Under the pieces are notes generated by a model. That model saw only the letters and a list, made by a program, of their open reading frames with translations. It made no database searches and had not been told where the DNA came from. Shown piece after piece: positions 30,401-37,710 of a DNA stretch of 37,710 bases. Numbering within the stretch: position 1 is the stretch's first letter; every line of letters begins with the position of its first letter. The stretch spans positions 1 through 37,710 of the forward strand of contig CAJXAC010000019.1 of assembly GCA_913050035.1 (NCBI GenBank), read 5' to 3'. The stretch is from an uncultured Gammaproteobacteria bacterium. GTDB lineage: Bacteria; Pseudomonadota; Gammaproteobacteria; Pseudomonadales; Azotimanducaceae. Made by a program: the position numbers and the translations under genes.

Positions 30401-32284
30401 TCGCTGCGCGGTGTTGATGCTGCAATTCCGGTGGCCGACGAAAGCGTAGAAGAAGTAATGACGCGGATTCTGCAGGGCCGCTTGGTGAATCAACGACCTG
30501 TAGTGGTTGCGCATCGACCGGTATATACCGACCGCGATCTAGTGCGCCCAGTGCGTAAGGTACTGATTCACGCCCGCGGGTGTACCGCGGCGAAGCTAAT
30601 TCGGATTGCCCAGCAGCAGGATATTCAAGTGATCTTGGTACAAAGCGACCCGGATATGGAGTCTGCCGCAGTTGATCAACTCACCGATAACGATACGTTA
30701 GTGTGTATTGGTGGCAACACGCCGGATGAAAGTTATTTGAACGCCCAGAGCGTGCTTAATGTGGCGGAGAATCAAGGTGCCGATAGCCTGCATCCAGGCA
30801 TCGGCTTTTTGTCGGAAAATTCGGGTTTTGCGGAGCTCGTTCGCTCCCACGGCATTAATTTTATCGGGCCGCCAGTAGCCAGCATGGAAACCATGGGCAA
30901 CAAGTCCAATGCCATCAATACCGCGTTGCGTTTGAATGTGCCGGTGGTTCCAGGCAGCCATGGAATTATGACCGATGCTGATCGTGCCGCCGAAGTCGCA
31001 GCCGAGATTGGCTACCCTATACTGATCAAGGCGGTACACGGCGGCGGTGGTAAAGGCATTCAAGTGGTAGAGAGCCCCAGCGAATTCCAGCAACTTTTCC
31101 ACCGCGTAGGTATTGAAGCGCGCAATGCATTCGGTAATGGTGACGTTTATCTTGAAAAATATGTAACGTCGCTGCGGCATATTGAAGCGCAATTGTTGCG
31201 TGATACTCATGGGCATACCCATGTATTGGGTATTCGAGACTGCAGTGTGCAGCGCGATAAACAAAAGGTAATTGAAGAATCAGCCTCAACCACTTTGCCT
31301 GAGCATTTGTTACAGGAAGTACTGCGCTCCACCGCGGATATCGCCAACGAGGTAGGTTATGTTGGGGCGGGCACCGTAGAGTTCATCTATGACTTAGCCG
31401 CTGATGCAGTCTATTTTATGGAGATGAATACCCGCTTACAGGTGGAGCATCCGGTCACCGAGTGGGTCAGTGGGGTGGACATTGTGGCTCAGCAGTTCCG
31501 CATCGCCGCTGGTGAATCCATTGCGGATCTTGCAGTACAAAATAACGGCTATGCGATGGAAGCGAGGATTAACGCTGAACGTATTTCCAAGCAAGGCGAT
31601 GGTGGCCTCGCGTTCCGTCCGCACCCCGGTAAGATCGAAGAGTGTCACTTTCCGCAAGAAGAGGGCGTTGAGATTATCGCCGCTGTTGGTCCGGGCAAGT
31701 TCATTTCTCCGTACTACGACAGCATGGTTGCGCAGATTATTGTCCACGCCGAGAGTCGCGACGCCGCGGCAGCAAAGCTTGCGGATTATCTGGGTCGCGT
31801 TAAATTGACCGGTATTTGTACAAATATTCCGCTGCTGCGGAAAATATTGGCTGACGAGGTTTTTCTGGCGGGCGTTTACGATACAAACTACTTGCCTGAG
31901 TTGCTGCAGCGTACAGACATTGACGGGCTTATTGAGGCTATAGAACTGGGGTCCGGAGCCGCCGACTCGGGGATTGATCTTGACAGTCTGCGCATTGAAG
32001 CAAGTGACGAGCTAAAGGTGCTGGCGCCGGCAACGGCAATTTTTTACAGCACGCCGTCGCCTTCGGAGCCTGAGTATGTGAGCGTAGGTGATGAGATCGC
32101 ACTGGATCATACATTGTGTCAGCTTGAGGCGATGAAGATATTTAGCCCGCTGTGTCTGGCAGACTTCAATGCCGACGGTGATCTATACGATCCATCAAAG
32201 CGTTATCAGGTCACGCGCATCAATATGAGCAATGGCCAGCAGGTCAACGTAGGCGACCTATTGTTTGTTGTGAAACCTGTTTAG
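27479..32284 (+). CDS. Single-chain biotin-dependent acyl-CoA carboxylase (CTalpha-CTbeta-BC-BCCP)
   Basis: The 1601-residue protein unites all parts of an acetyl-CoA-type carboxylase. Residues about 85-265 resemble AccA (VSFMDTPGADP, then GIGYSGGAIPLAASNVILSL). About 280-800 is a mostly helical insert of unknown fold. Residues 820-985 resemble AccD (FISSGGMQTKEGAGALFSM, then GDCTGGAQASF) but lack its zinc ribbon. Residues 1024-1480 are biotin carboxylase: ATP loop HGGGGKGIQVV, CSVQRDKQKVIEE, and MNTRLQVEHPVTE. Residues 1510-1600 are an AccB-like biotinyl domain with the thumb-like TPSPSEPE and biotin lysine K1553 in EAMKI. It likely makes malonyl-CoA or a related product; substrate unknown. 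The start is GTG with a weak binding site; a stop lies 30 bases upstream in frame. Its 3' end overlaps the convergent permease gene by four bases. Confidence 0.88.
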   Translation: MVKQLIEGDRLFFIAESLAKDFSLFPQVAQEDRPVPGLLSQRDINRRQDELRELNIDAYIEAVVVPAEDQGRIAAPVIIRQLGRVIEEHSAGPYYQAAVLMNFGAGIEREVGFIAQDRTVELGSWMPEHHLRAADFIDRCSSRAMPIVSFMDTPGADPREEANANNQAHSISRLIAEMSNVDVPNVGLVYGIGYSGGAIPLAASNVILSLRDGVFSTIQPAGLANIARRLNLSWQECAKYVGVSPYELYAQGNIDAIVDFSPADGIEQLENLRLALIHSIMNVESRTKEFVAENPYIMDHYRQSLMRYLKPSEQLQAMQSSASLALTRNPTEYLNVFGVAFRYLRYLQVRKRIKATSTQQYGRLAEQEVPSGELHTRADRERRQTFLYWLQDPDRVVYDESLSKAWRNYQDKRQAMNDERGRIAQMIFGEPKQNYENARANLLSSVGVFLYNRWKKEARGNLEALQQYLQDDVSTRQILQVSDIADATGLLNAIISDAELKALLYEQFSHEGRKLLDAGLVEGTVSGFVAKQLVAELNMLIASGALAEAAGGASMAANRRFLSERLPSHIPPQVVGVKPVVLAELSVLDILLNEELRADFILECQNLLLFDSVYDAVIGSLDSIAAEAQANQALSQASLSRLLDQTLGQGADAGAARQRLFDWHQRVIKMPKGADFFRAVEEWKKLSFAHLADALFVVVTHVFSVLTHSLITSERDGKTYQGKIAPRNIGRRKDFWNRLDMAYNDLQMQDVLRVIRSDRRFTYNDIIEQFFDRWEPCFDDLLSSDPCSFPGFRVSIESALNKGLPPCGVVTGFADVKSLPQTRVGVVLSNVQFQAGAFDMASAEKVIRLLLECAEQHLPVVCFISSGGMQTKEGAGALFSMAAVNDRITRFVRDHDLPIIVFGYGDCTGGAQASFVTHPLVQTYYWSGTSMPFAGQIVVPSNLPLRSILSNYLSANEGSMQGLVKHPFYTNIDESLRGVDAAIPVADESVEEVMTRILQGRLVNQRPVVVAHRPVYTDRDLVRPVRKVLIHARGCTAAKLIRIAQQQDIQVILVQSDPDMESAAVDQLTDNDTLVCIGGNTPDESYLNAQSVLNVAENQGADSLHPGIGFLSENSGFAELVRSHGINFIGPPVASMETMGNKSNAINTALRLNVPVVPGSHGIMTDADRAAEVAAEIGYPILIKAVHGGGGKGIQVVESPSEFQQLFHRVGIEARNAFGNGDVYLEKYVTSLRHIEAQLLRDTHGHTHVLGIRDCSVQRDKQKVIEESASTTLPEHLLQEVLRSTADIANEVGYVGAGTVEFIYDLAADAVYFMEMNTRLQVEHPVTEWVSGVDIVAQQFRIAAGESIADLAVQNNGYAMEARINAERISKQGDGGLAFRPHPGKIEECHFPQEEGVEIIAAVGPGKFISPYYDSMVAQIIVHAESRDAAAAKLADYLGRVKLTGICTNIPLLRKILADEVFLAGVYDTNYLPELLQRTDIDGLIEAIELGSGAADSGIDLDSLRIEASDELKVLAPATAIFYSTPSPSEPEYVSVGDEIALDHTLCQLEAMKIFSPLCLADFNADGDLYDPSKRYQVTRINMSNGQQVNVGDLLFVVKPV

Positions 32285-33027
32285 GCCATAAAACCAGCTG
32301 AGCGTATAAGTTGATAGCTGCCTTGCAGGATGCAGATCGTGCCAGTTGCTAAGATTATTTGCCCGCTAACCCGCTGAAAACGTTGATCATCCCAGCGTGC
32401 TAACAGCCATGTGCCTAGGCGTGTCCCTATTACCGCAGCGATCGCTGCCGCGAGAAATAACCAATTAGGTAGCGGCGTAGCAACGCTGATGATTGCGCCA
32501 TAATAAAAAATGCGTAGCAGGTGACCGATGGTTTGAGTGAGCGCTTTGTTTGCCACGACTGTTTGGCGGTCCAAGCCACTGTTGAGATAAAACAGATCCA
32601 ATAATGGGCCCGCAGCGCCTGCAAGTAACTGCGCAGAGGTAACGCTGAAACCGCAGATGATGTTGGATGCTGGGCGGGTAATATTGAGTGCGCTAGATTT
32701 GGGCTGTAGTCGCGCAAGCCACGGGAATAAACCCACCAAGATCAGCACCACGCTGGCCTCGGGGACGAATAGCAAGGTACTGAAGCCCGCGACTGCAACA
32801 CCTGCACCTAAGATGTAGCCCGGTAATAGCCGCCACATTAAATGCTTACGAAGAATCAGTGTGCGGGATCCGTTAGCGGTGAATTGCGTTATACCGTGCA
32901 AAACCATGGCGCTGCTCACGGGCAGTATGTTGACCAGCACCGCCATCAAAACCACGCCACCGGCCATGCCGACCAACCCAGATAAGAGGCTGGTCGCAAG
33001 GGCGCTGATGATAATGAGTCCATACAT
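32281..33027 (-). CDS. TauE/SafE-family sulfite or anion exporter permease
   Basis: The 248-residue inner-membrane protein has about eight hydrophobic segments arranged as two repeats, each starting with a glycine-rich helix (LLSGLVGMAGGVVLM and the later LLAGAAGPLLDLFYL). This is the layout of the TauE/SafE family, whose members move sulfite, sulfoacetate or other organic anions. The substrate cannot be inferred. The ATG at 33027 was used. It is divergent from a LysR-type regulator 86 bases away, which probably controls it, and its stop overlaps that of the giant carboxylase. Confidence 0.85.
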   Translation of the reverse strand: MYGLIIISALATSLLSGLVGMAGGVVLMAVLVNILPVSSAMVLHGITQFTANGSRTLILRKHLMWRLLPGYILGAGVAVAGFSTLLFVPEASVVLILVGLFPWLARLQPKSSALNITRPASNIICGFSVTSAQLLAGAAGPLLDLFYLNSGLDRQTVVANKALTQTIGHLLRIFYYGAIISVATPLPNWLFLAAAIAAVIGTRLGTWLLARWDDQRFQRVSGQIILATGTICILQGSYQLIRSAGFMA

Positions 33028-33113
33028 TAGAAAACAAAAGTACTGCTCAGTGGTTGCCTAATAAAGAGATTGTGCGGAATATGAATCATTCTAAAAACGA
33101 CTGATCCAGACAA

Positions 33114-33992
33114 ATGATTGAAAATTTAGAAACATTGGTGACGCTGTCTAAAACCGGCACGATGATGGAAGCCAGCACTGCTATGCGTATCTCCCAGTCT
33201 GCGGTGAGCAAGCGTATCGCGGCTCTGGAGCGTTATTACGACCGCGAACTGATAGAGCGGCATGGTCGTAGGGTAGTGCTTACCCACCACGGCACCCGCC
33301 TAGTCGAACGGGTGACGCCGCTACTGTCGGAATTGCGCAGTGTGTTTTTAGAAGATAACGCGTTGCGTAAGGGTAAGATTATTCTGGGCGTCTCCGAGGC
33401 GATCCTGGCCAGCTGGGGACCGCATTTTTTTGCGCAAATTCGGCAACGCCTGCCTGAGGTGGAGTTCGAGTTTCATGCCCAGCGCTCGCCAGTGGTTTTA
33501 GACCGTCTTCGATCGGGTGAATACATGGTAGGGATTTGCACCGGTAGCTCCGATGCTGATACAGATTTAGTGTCCGAGGTCATTCGTCACGAACCCATGG
33601 TCATAATCCCTTCGGGCCTGGAGCCTTTGAAATATAAACTGGGTAAACCCTTACAGGTGCTGACAATTGAGTCGCGCTCTGGTGCCTGGGGTTCTATTGA
33701 AGAAAACATGCAGCGGCTGAATCTCGACCGAGTGGTATCGTTAGAATCATTTTTTGCTGTAGCGCAAATGGCTCTGTCTGGTTTCGGTCATGGCTTGGTG
33801 CCTATCGGTGTGGCGCATACCCTCGGCATTGATGATAAGGCTCTAATAAAGTTACCGCGCAATCAAGCTGCGCGGCCAACCCTTACCCGGCCGGTGCGTT
33901 TCGTTGCGCGTAAGTCTATGTTCGCCCAAGCACTGGTGCGCAGTTTTTATGCCGAGGCATCACTCCATGCGGCCGCAATGGACAGTGATTGA
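33114..33992 (+). CDS. LysR-family transcriptional regulator
   Basis: The 292-residue protein has an N-terminal winged helix-turn-helix (about residues 2-60) with GTMMEASTAMRISQSAVSKRIAALE, the LysR signature. A substrate-binding domain (about 90-290) follows. It lies divergent from the TauE/SafE permease, the common arrangement for a regulator and its target, so it likely senses an anion handled by the permease (inference). There is no clear Shine-Dalgarno sequence before the ATG. A seven-codon frame at 33081-33104 precedes it in the leader. Confidence 0.9.
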   Translation: MIENLETLVTLSKTGTMMEASTAMRISQSAVSKRIAALERYYDRELIERHGRRVVLTHHGTRLVERVTPLLSELRSVFLEDNALRKGKIILGVSEAILASWGPHFFAQIRQRLPEVEFEFHAQRSPVVLDRLRSGEYMVGICTGSSDADTDLVSEVIRHEPMVIIPSGLEPLKYKLGKPLQVLTIESRSGAWGSIEENMQRLNLDRVVSLESFFAVAQMALSGFGHGLVPIGVAHTLGIDDKALIKLPRNQAARPTLTRPVRFVARKSMFAQALVRSFYAEASLHAAAMDSD

Positions 33993-34026
33993 CGACATAG
34001 CAGCGGCGAACGGCCGCGGCGAAATG

Positions 34027-35055
34027 CTAAGCAGCGGCGCGCGCGCGGCACAGATTAGCCAGTCCACGCACCCATAGGGGATCGGCGTTTAAGCACGGTA
34101 CCAGGTGGAAGGTTTCGCCGCCGGCGTCGAGAAATGTCTGGCGGCCCTGTATGCCAATCTCTTCCAATGTCTCTAAGTTGTCCACTACGAAGGCCGGCGA
34201 CGCGACCACCAAATGCTTAATGCCCTGACTAGGTAATGTTTCCAGAACTTGGTCAGTATACGGACTAAGCCAGGGCAGTGGTCCGAGCCGGGATTGAAAG
34301 CTGACGCTGTATTGATCTTCAGACAGACCAATATGCGCGGCGATATTCGTGGATGTGGCATACACCTGATGGCGATAGCAGGTGCTGTGTGCGGCAGAAG
34401 GTATGTTGCAGCAGCCCTCCTTCTGCAAACAGTGGTTGCTGGTTGGATCAGCTTTGCGCAGGTGTTGTTCCGGTAGGCCGTGGTAGCTCAACAGCAGATG
34501 GTCCCACTGATCGGGTAGGTTTTGTTTGATCAGTTCGCCCCAGGCTTGGCTATGCTCGTCGGCGGCGTAGAAGGGCGGCAATACAGAATGGCGCATGGAT
34601 TTAGGCAGGGCTTTTTCAACAGCATGCAGTGAAGTCGATACCGTTGAATCGGCATGTTGCGCGTACAACGGCACGACCACCACATGCTCGACGCCTTGGG
34701 CGGCCAGTTCGTCAACGCCGGATTGAATGCTTGGCTGGCCGTAGCGCATGCTCAGAGCAACGGGCGCTTGCAGTTCATTAGCGACTTCTTGGGCCAATTT
34801 TTGACTACCCGTTAATAACGGCGAACCGGCATCCGTCCATATCGATGCGTAAGCCTCAGCGCTCTTGTGCGGTCGAAACGGGAGTATGAATCCGTAAACG
34901 ATCAGGGCGCGAATGATCGTTGGTGCCGACAGCACGAACGGGTCCATTAGGAACTCGCCAAGATAGCGTCGCACATCAGCGACATCGGCAGAGTCAGGAG
35001 TGCCTAAATTAATCAGCAGAAAGCCGGTCTTGTCATTTGTATGAGCGTGCATCAT
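34027..35055 (-). CDS. hemH: Ferrochelatase
   Basis: The 342-residue enzyme inserts ferrous iron into protoporphyrin IX, the last step of heme synthesis. LLINLGTPDSADVADVRRYL is the family start. The metal-site histidine is H192 in LSYHGLPEQHL, and the acidic partner lies in VDNLETLEEI. SFQSRLGPLPWLSPYTD is also typical. Cysteines at 209, 215, 216 and 226 form an internal cluster like that of the [2Fe-2S] ferrochelatases. Two ATG codons in tandem begin the gene, with AGGCGA upstream. It is transcribed away from hisH. Confidence 0.94.
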   Translation of the reverse strand: MMHAHTNDKTGFLLINLGTPDSADVADVRRYLGEFLMDPFVLSAPTIIRALIVYGFILPFRPHKSAEAYASIWTDAGSPLLTGSQKLAQEVANELQAPVALSMRYGQPSIQSGVDELAAQGVEHVVVVPLYAQHADSTVSTSLHAVEKALPKSMRHSVLPPFYAADEHSQAWGELIKQNLPDQWDHLLLSYHGLPEQHLRKADPTSNHCLQKEGCCNIPSAAHSTCYRHQVYATSTNIAAHIGLSEDQYSVSFQSRLGPLPWLSPYTDQVLETLPSQGIKHLVVASPAFVVDNLETLEEIGIQGRQTFLDAGGETFHLVPCLNADPLWVRGLANLCRARAAA

Positions 35056-35163
35056 TCGCCTAGTTTTGCAGATTTATAGCAACAAAGACCCGGTAAATCG
35101 TGGCCCGGGTGTGGGAGACGCGATAGTATCTGCGCTCCCTTAGCCAAGCAACTGGACACAACC

Positions 35164-35781
35164 GTGACGCTAATTCTCGACTACGAAGCCGGCAACCTTG
35201 CGAGCGTAAAGCGCGCCTGCGCGCATGTCGGTATGGCAGCAGAATATTGTGCGGACCCGGACCAATTGCGGCGCGCAGAGCGAGTGATTTTTCCCGGGGT
35301 TGGTGCCGCAGGTAGTGCTATGCAAAGCCTTCGTGCACGTGGTTTGGACGAGGCTTTGCGGGAAGTGATCAACAGTGGTACGCCAGTGCTGGGAATTTGC
35401 CTAGGCATGCAGGTATCACTGACACACTCGGAGGAAAACGATACGGCGACGTTGGATTTGATCCCTGGCGTGGTTCGACGTTTTGCCTTTGACCAGCCGG
35501 ATCTAAAGGTGCCCCATATGGGTTGGAACGAAGTCCGCATTGTGCAAGAACATCCGGTATTGGCAGATATTCAACCCGGCGATGAATTTTATTTTGTGCA
35601 TAGTTATTTTCCTAAGCCCCAAGATAGCAAGGCGGTGCTTGCAGTCACTGACTATGAGGGCGACTTCACCTGTGCGATTGGCAAGGACAATTATATCGGC
35701 ACCCAATTCCATCCGGAGAAGAGTGCCCAGGTGGGCTTGCGGTTGCTGGCAAATTTCGCAACATGGAATGGCCAATGTTAA
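35164..35781 (+). CDS. hisH: Imidazole glycerol phosphate synthase, glutaminase subunit HisH
   Basis: The 205-residue class I glutamine amidotransferase supplies ammonia to HisF in histidine synthesis. The triad is C79 in GICLGMQ and H183 and E185 in QFHPEKS. The oxyanion strand [14 protein letters not shown] is normal. The start is GTG at 35164. The 3' end overlaps hisF by seven bases, giving coupled synthesis of the two subunits. hisA and hisB, which usually lie beside it, are absent here. Confidence 0.93.
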   Translation: MTLILDYEAGNLASVKRACAHVGMAAEYCADPDQLRRAERVIFPGVGAAGSAMQSLRARGLDEALREVINSGTPVLGICLGMQVSLTHSEENDTATLDLIPGVVRRFAFDQPDLKVPHMGWNEVRIVQEHPVLADIQPGDEFYFVHSYFPKPQDSKAVLAVTDYEGDFTCAIGKDNYIGTQFHPEKSAQVGLRLLANFATWNGQC

Positions 35782-36551
35782 GTAAGCGTGTGATTGCCTG
35801 TTTAGATGTGCGCAACGGTAATTTGGCCAAGAGCGTTAAATTTGTCGATACCAAAGATATTGGCGACCCTGTGGCCAAGGCGCGTGAGTATTACCTAGAT
35901 GGCTTGGATGAACTGGTCTTTTATGACATCACAGCATCCAGCGATAAACGCAATATCATGTTGGATGTGGTCGAAGCCGTGGCCAGCGAGGTGTTTATTC
36001 CGCTGTCTGTAGGGGGTGGTGTGCGCAGCGTTGCAGACGCCACGGATTTACGTTTAGCCGGCGCAGAAAAAATCAATGTGAATTCTGCCGCTGTGCAGCG
36101 TCCAGAACTGATCAATGAATGTGCCGAGGCAATTGGTAATCAGAACATTGTGCTATCGATGGATGTTTTACGTACCGAGGTCAGTGCAGCATTGCCAAGC
36201 GGCTACCAAATTGTCATTAACGGGGGGCGCACGAACACCGGCAGAGATGCCTTGGCCTGGGCATTAGAAGGCGAGCAGAGAGGTGCCGGAGAACTTGTAG
36301 TGAATTCGATTGACGCAGACGGCACCAAGGACGGCTACGAACTTACGCTTACAGCGATGATTGCCAGAGCTGTGCGCATACCCGTAATCGCCTCCGGAGG
36401 CGCGGGTAAACCGGAGCATCTATATCAAGTTTTAACCGAAGGTGGTGCTGACGCGGCGCTTGTTGCGTCCATGGTGCATTACGGTGATTACACGGTGGGC
36501 GAACTCAAACGGTATCTGCATGACCGTGGTTTAAAGATTCGCCTAGGTTAG
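35775..36551 (+). CDS. hisF: Imidazole glycerol phosphate synthase, cyclase subunit HisF
   Basis: The 258-residue TIM barrel uses ammonia from HisH to close the imidazole ring. With the ATG at 35775 (GGA eight bases upstream) the catalytic aspartates fall exactly at D11 (ACLDVRNG) and D130 (LSMDVLR), and the conserved lysine at 19. That supports this start over the ATG at 35763. The phosphate-binding VGGGVRS and ASGGAG loops are intact. The wording ([47 protein letters not shown]) is closer to HisF proteins I associate with deltaproteobacteria than to E. coli HisF, so the pair may have been acquired. Confidence 0.92.
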   Translation: MLSKRVIACLDVRNGNLAKSVKFVDTKDIGDPVAKAREYYLDGLDELVFYDITASSDKRNIMLDVVEAVASEVFIPLSVGGGVRSVADATDLRLAGAEKINVNSAAVQRPELINECAEAIGNQNIVLSMDVLRTEVSAALPSGYQIVINGGRTNTGRDALAWALEGEQRGAGELVVNSIDADGTKDGYELTLTAMIARAVRIPVIASGGAGKPEHLYQVLTEGGADAALVASMVHYGDYTVGELKRYLHDRGLKIRLG

Positions 36552-36625
36552 CGCAACTCAAGAAGTGCAGAGGCCGACAAAACGGTGATTTTGCGAATCA
36601 ACAATGTAACTAAGGAACGAACCTA

Positions 36626-37591
36626 ATGAAGGCAATCCAAGTAGACGGTGAAGATTTGGTATGGGCGGATTTTGCGCCGTCTGATTGCACGGCAGGTGCC
36701 GTAAAGATTCGCGTCCACGCGACGGCCATCAATCGAGCAGATTTGTTGCAGCGCGCGGGAGGCTACCCGCCACCGCCAGGCGCCAGCCCGATAATGGGTC
36801 TAGAGTGCGCGGGCGAAGTTGTTGAAATTGGCGAGGGGGTGCAGCGTTGTAAGGTTGGCGATCATGTTTGCGCGCTGCTGGCGGGTGGAGGCTATGCGGA
36901 AGAAGTCATTGTTCCCGCAGGTCAGGTGCTCCCGGTGCCTAACGGCTTGAGTATGGTTGAAGCTGCCGCGATACCCGAAGTATTTGCAACCGCTTACCTT
37001 AATCTCTATATGGAAGGCGCTCTTCAGGCTGCGGAAAAAGTCATCGTGCATGCGGGTGCCAGTGGCGTTGGCACTGCGGCTATTCAACTCCTCGCGCAGA
37101 GCAATAATCCGGTTTTCGTCACTGTGGGTTCTGCTGCAAAGCTGCAAAACTGTATTGAGCTGGGTGCGGCAGCTGGGTCTGTACGACATGAAGGATCATT
37201 TGCCGACGCCGCTCGGCAATGGGCCGATGATGCTGGGGTTGATGTGATCCTCGATCCGGTGGGTGGCCAATACTTGATGGACAATTTGAATCTGCTTGGC
37301 CTTGGTGGTCGTTTGGTGCTTATCGGTTTGATGGGTGGTGCTGTAACAGAGATAAATTTGGCATTGTTGATGGGCAAGCGTGCGCGAGTGGTTGGATCAA
37401 CCTTACGCGCGCGGCCGATCAGCGAAAAGGCGGCTGTCATGGACCAACTGGCCAAGAACGTTTGGCCGGGCATCGAAAGTGGTGCGATTAAGCCGATTAT
37501 TGAGGCTGAATTCCCCATACAGCAGGTTGCTGAGGCCCATGCATTAATGGCGTCGAATAATACCGTCGGAAAGATTGTGCTGACCGTGTGA
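36626..37591 (+). CDS. NAD(P)H-quinone oxidoreductase, zinc-free MDR family
   Basis: The 321-residue cytosolic enzyme belongs to the medium-chain dehydrogenase superfamily, quinone oxidoreductase (PIG3-like) branch. The substrate region reads NRADLLQRAGGYPPPPGASP, the signature of this branch. The cofactor motif is VHAGASGVGTAAIQL (about residues 137-151). No structural or catalytic zinc cysteines are seen. It probably reduces quinones with NADPH. AAGGAACG precedes the ATG. In several gammaproteobacteria tpiA and secG follow such a gene, but the window ends 119 bases later. Confidence 0.9.
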   Translation: MKAIQVDGEDLVWADFAPSDCTAGAVKIRVHATAINRADLLQRAGGYPPPPGASPIMGLECAGEVVEIGEGVQRCKVGDHVCALLAGGGYAEEVIVPAGQVLPVPNGLSMVEAAAIPEVFATAYLNLYMEGALQAAEKVIVHAGASGVGTAAIQLLAQSNNPVFVTVGSAAKLQNCIELGAAAGSVRHEGSFADAARQWADDAGVDVILDPVGGQYLMDNLNLLGLGGRLVLIGLMGGAVTEINLALLMGKRARVVGSTLRARPISEKAAVMDQLAKNVWPGIESGAIKPIIEAEFPIQQVAEAHALMASNNTVGKIVLTV

Positions 37592-37648
37592 GCAACTGCC
37601 CAGGTTGATTTCTTAACCCTGTAAGGGTGATTTGCTGGCCGACATTGG

Positions 37649-37678
37649 TTTACGGATTCGGCAAGCTTGGGGTATATA
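37649..37678 (+). promoter_or_regulatory. Possible promoter for a gene beyond the right edge
   Basis: TTTACG at 37649-37654 and TATATA at 37673-37678 are spaced by 18 bases. The next gene lies outside the window, so this rests on the hexamers alone. Confidence 0.3.
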
Positions 37679-37710
37679 TCTAATACCGTGCACCGATCTA
37701 TGCCTGCTTA

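Overview
The window looks like chromosomal DNA of a gammaproteobacterium with moderate-to-high GC content. The evidence is gene order and content. The block ispB / rplU-rpmA-obgE-proB / rpsT / murJ-ribF-lspA-fkpB / bamD / rluD-pgeF, and the block ilvB-ilvH-ilvC-pssA-msrP-msrQ, both follow the order I know from Pseudomonas. The holD-rimI-prfC neighbourhood, and a FabY-type ketoacyl synthase in place of a FabH, point the same way. I cannot name the genus. Almost all of the window is tightly packed housekeeping sequence with many GTG and TTG starts.

Layout. Bases 1-523 are AT-rich, have no convincing gene, and abut the 3' end of a tRNA-Pro(CGG). This looks like the edge of an inserted element. 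An SLC6-type transporter (748-2112) converges on ispB. Next come ribosomal proteins L21 and L27, the Obg GTPase, glutamate 5-kinase, S20 (UUG start), the lipid II flippase, RibF, signal peptidase II and FkpB. In relatives ileS lies between ribF and lspA, and ispH plus a type IV pilus block lies between fkpB and bamD. Here ileS and ispH are absent from those slots and a single FimT/GspH-like pseudopilin remains. BamD and RluD-PgeF are divergent.

From 14.2 to 20.1 kb there is a branched-chain amino acid operon (ilvB, ilvH, ilvC), then phosphatidylserine synthase and the periplasmic methionine sulfoxide repair pair MsrPQ. A probable DNA polymerase III psi subunit, RimI, RF3 and a SirB1-family protein follow.

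From 23.7 to 32.3 kb lies the most distinctive part. A thiolase-FabY operon and a MoaB gene are on the minus strand. Divergent from them is a 1601-residue single-chain biotin-dependent carboxylase. It reads as an AccA-like carboxyltransferase half, a long insert, an AccD-like half, biotin carboxylase, and an AccB-like biotinyl domain, in that order. Thiolase, FabY and this carboxylase all act on acyl-CoA or acyl-ACP at the entry to fatty acid synthesis, which suggests (inference) a lipid-precursor locus.

The right end holds a TauE/SafE permease with a divergent LysR regulator, a ferrochelatase with an internal four-cysteine cluster, an isolated hisH-hisF pair and a zinc-free quinone oxidoreductase.
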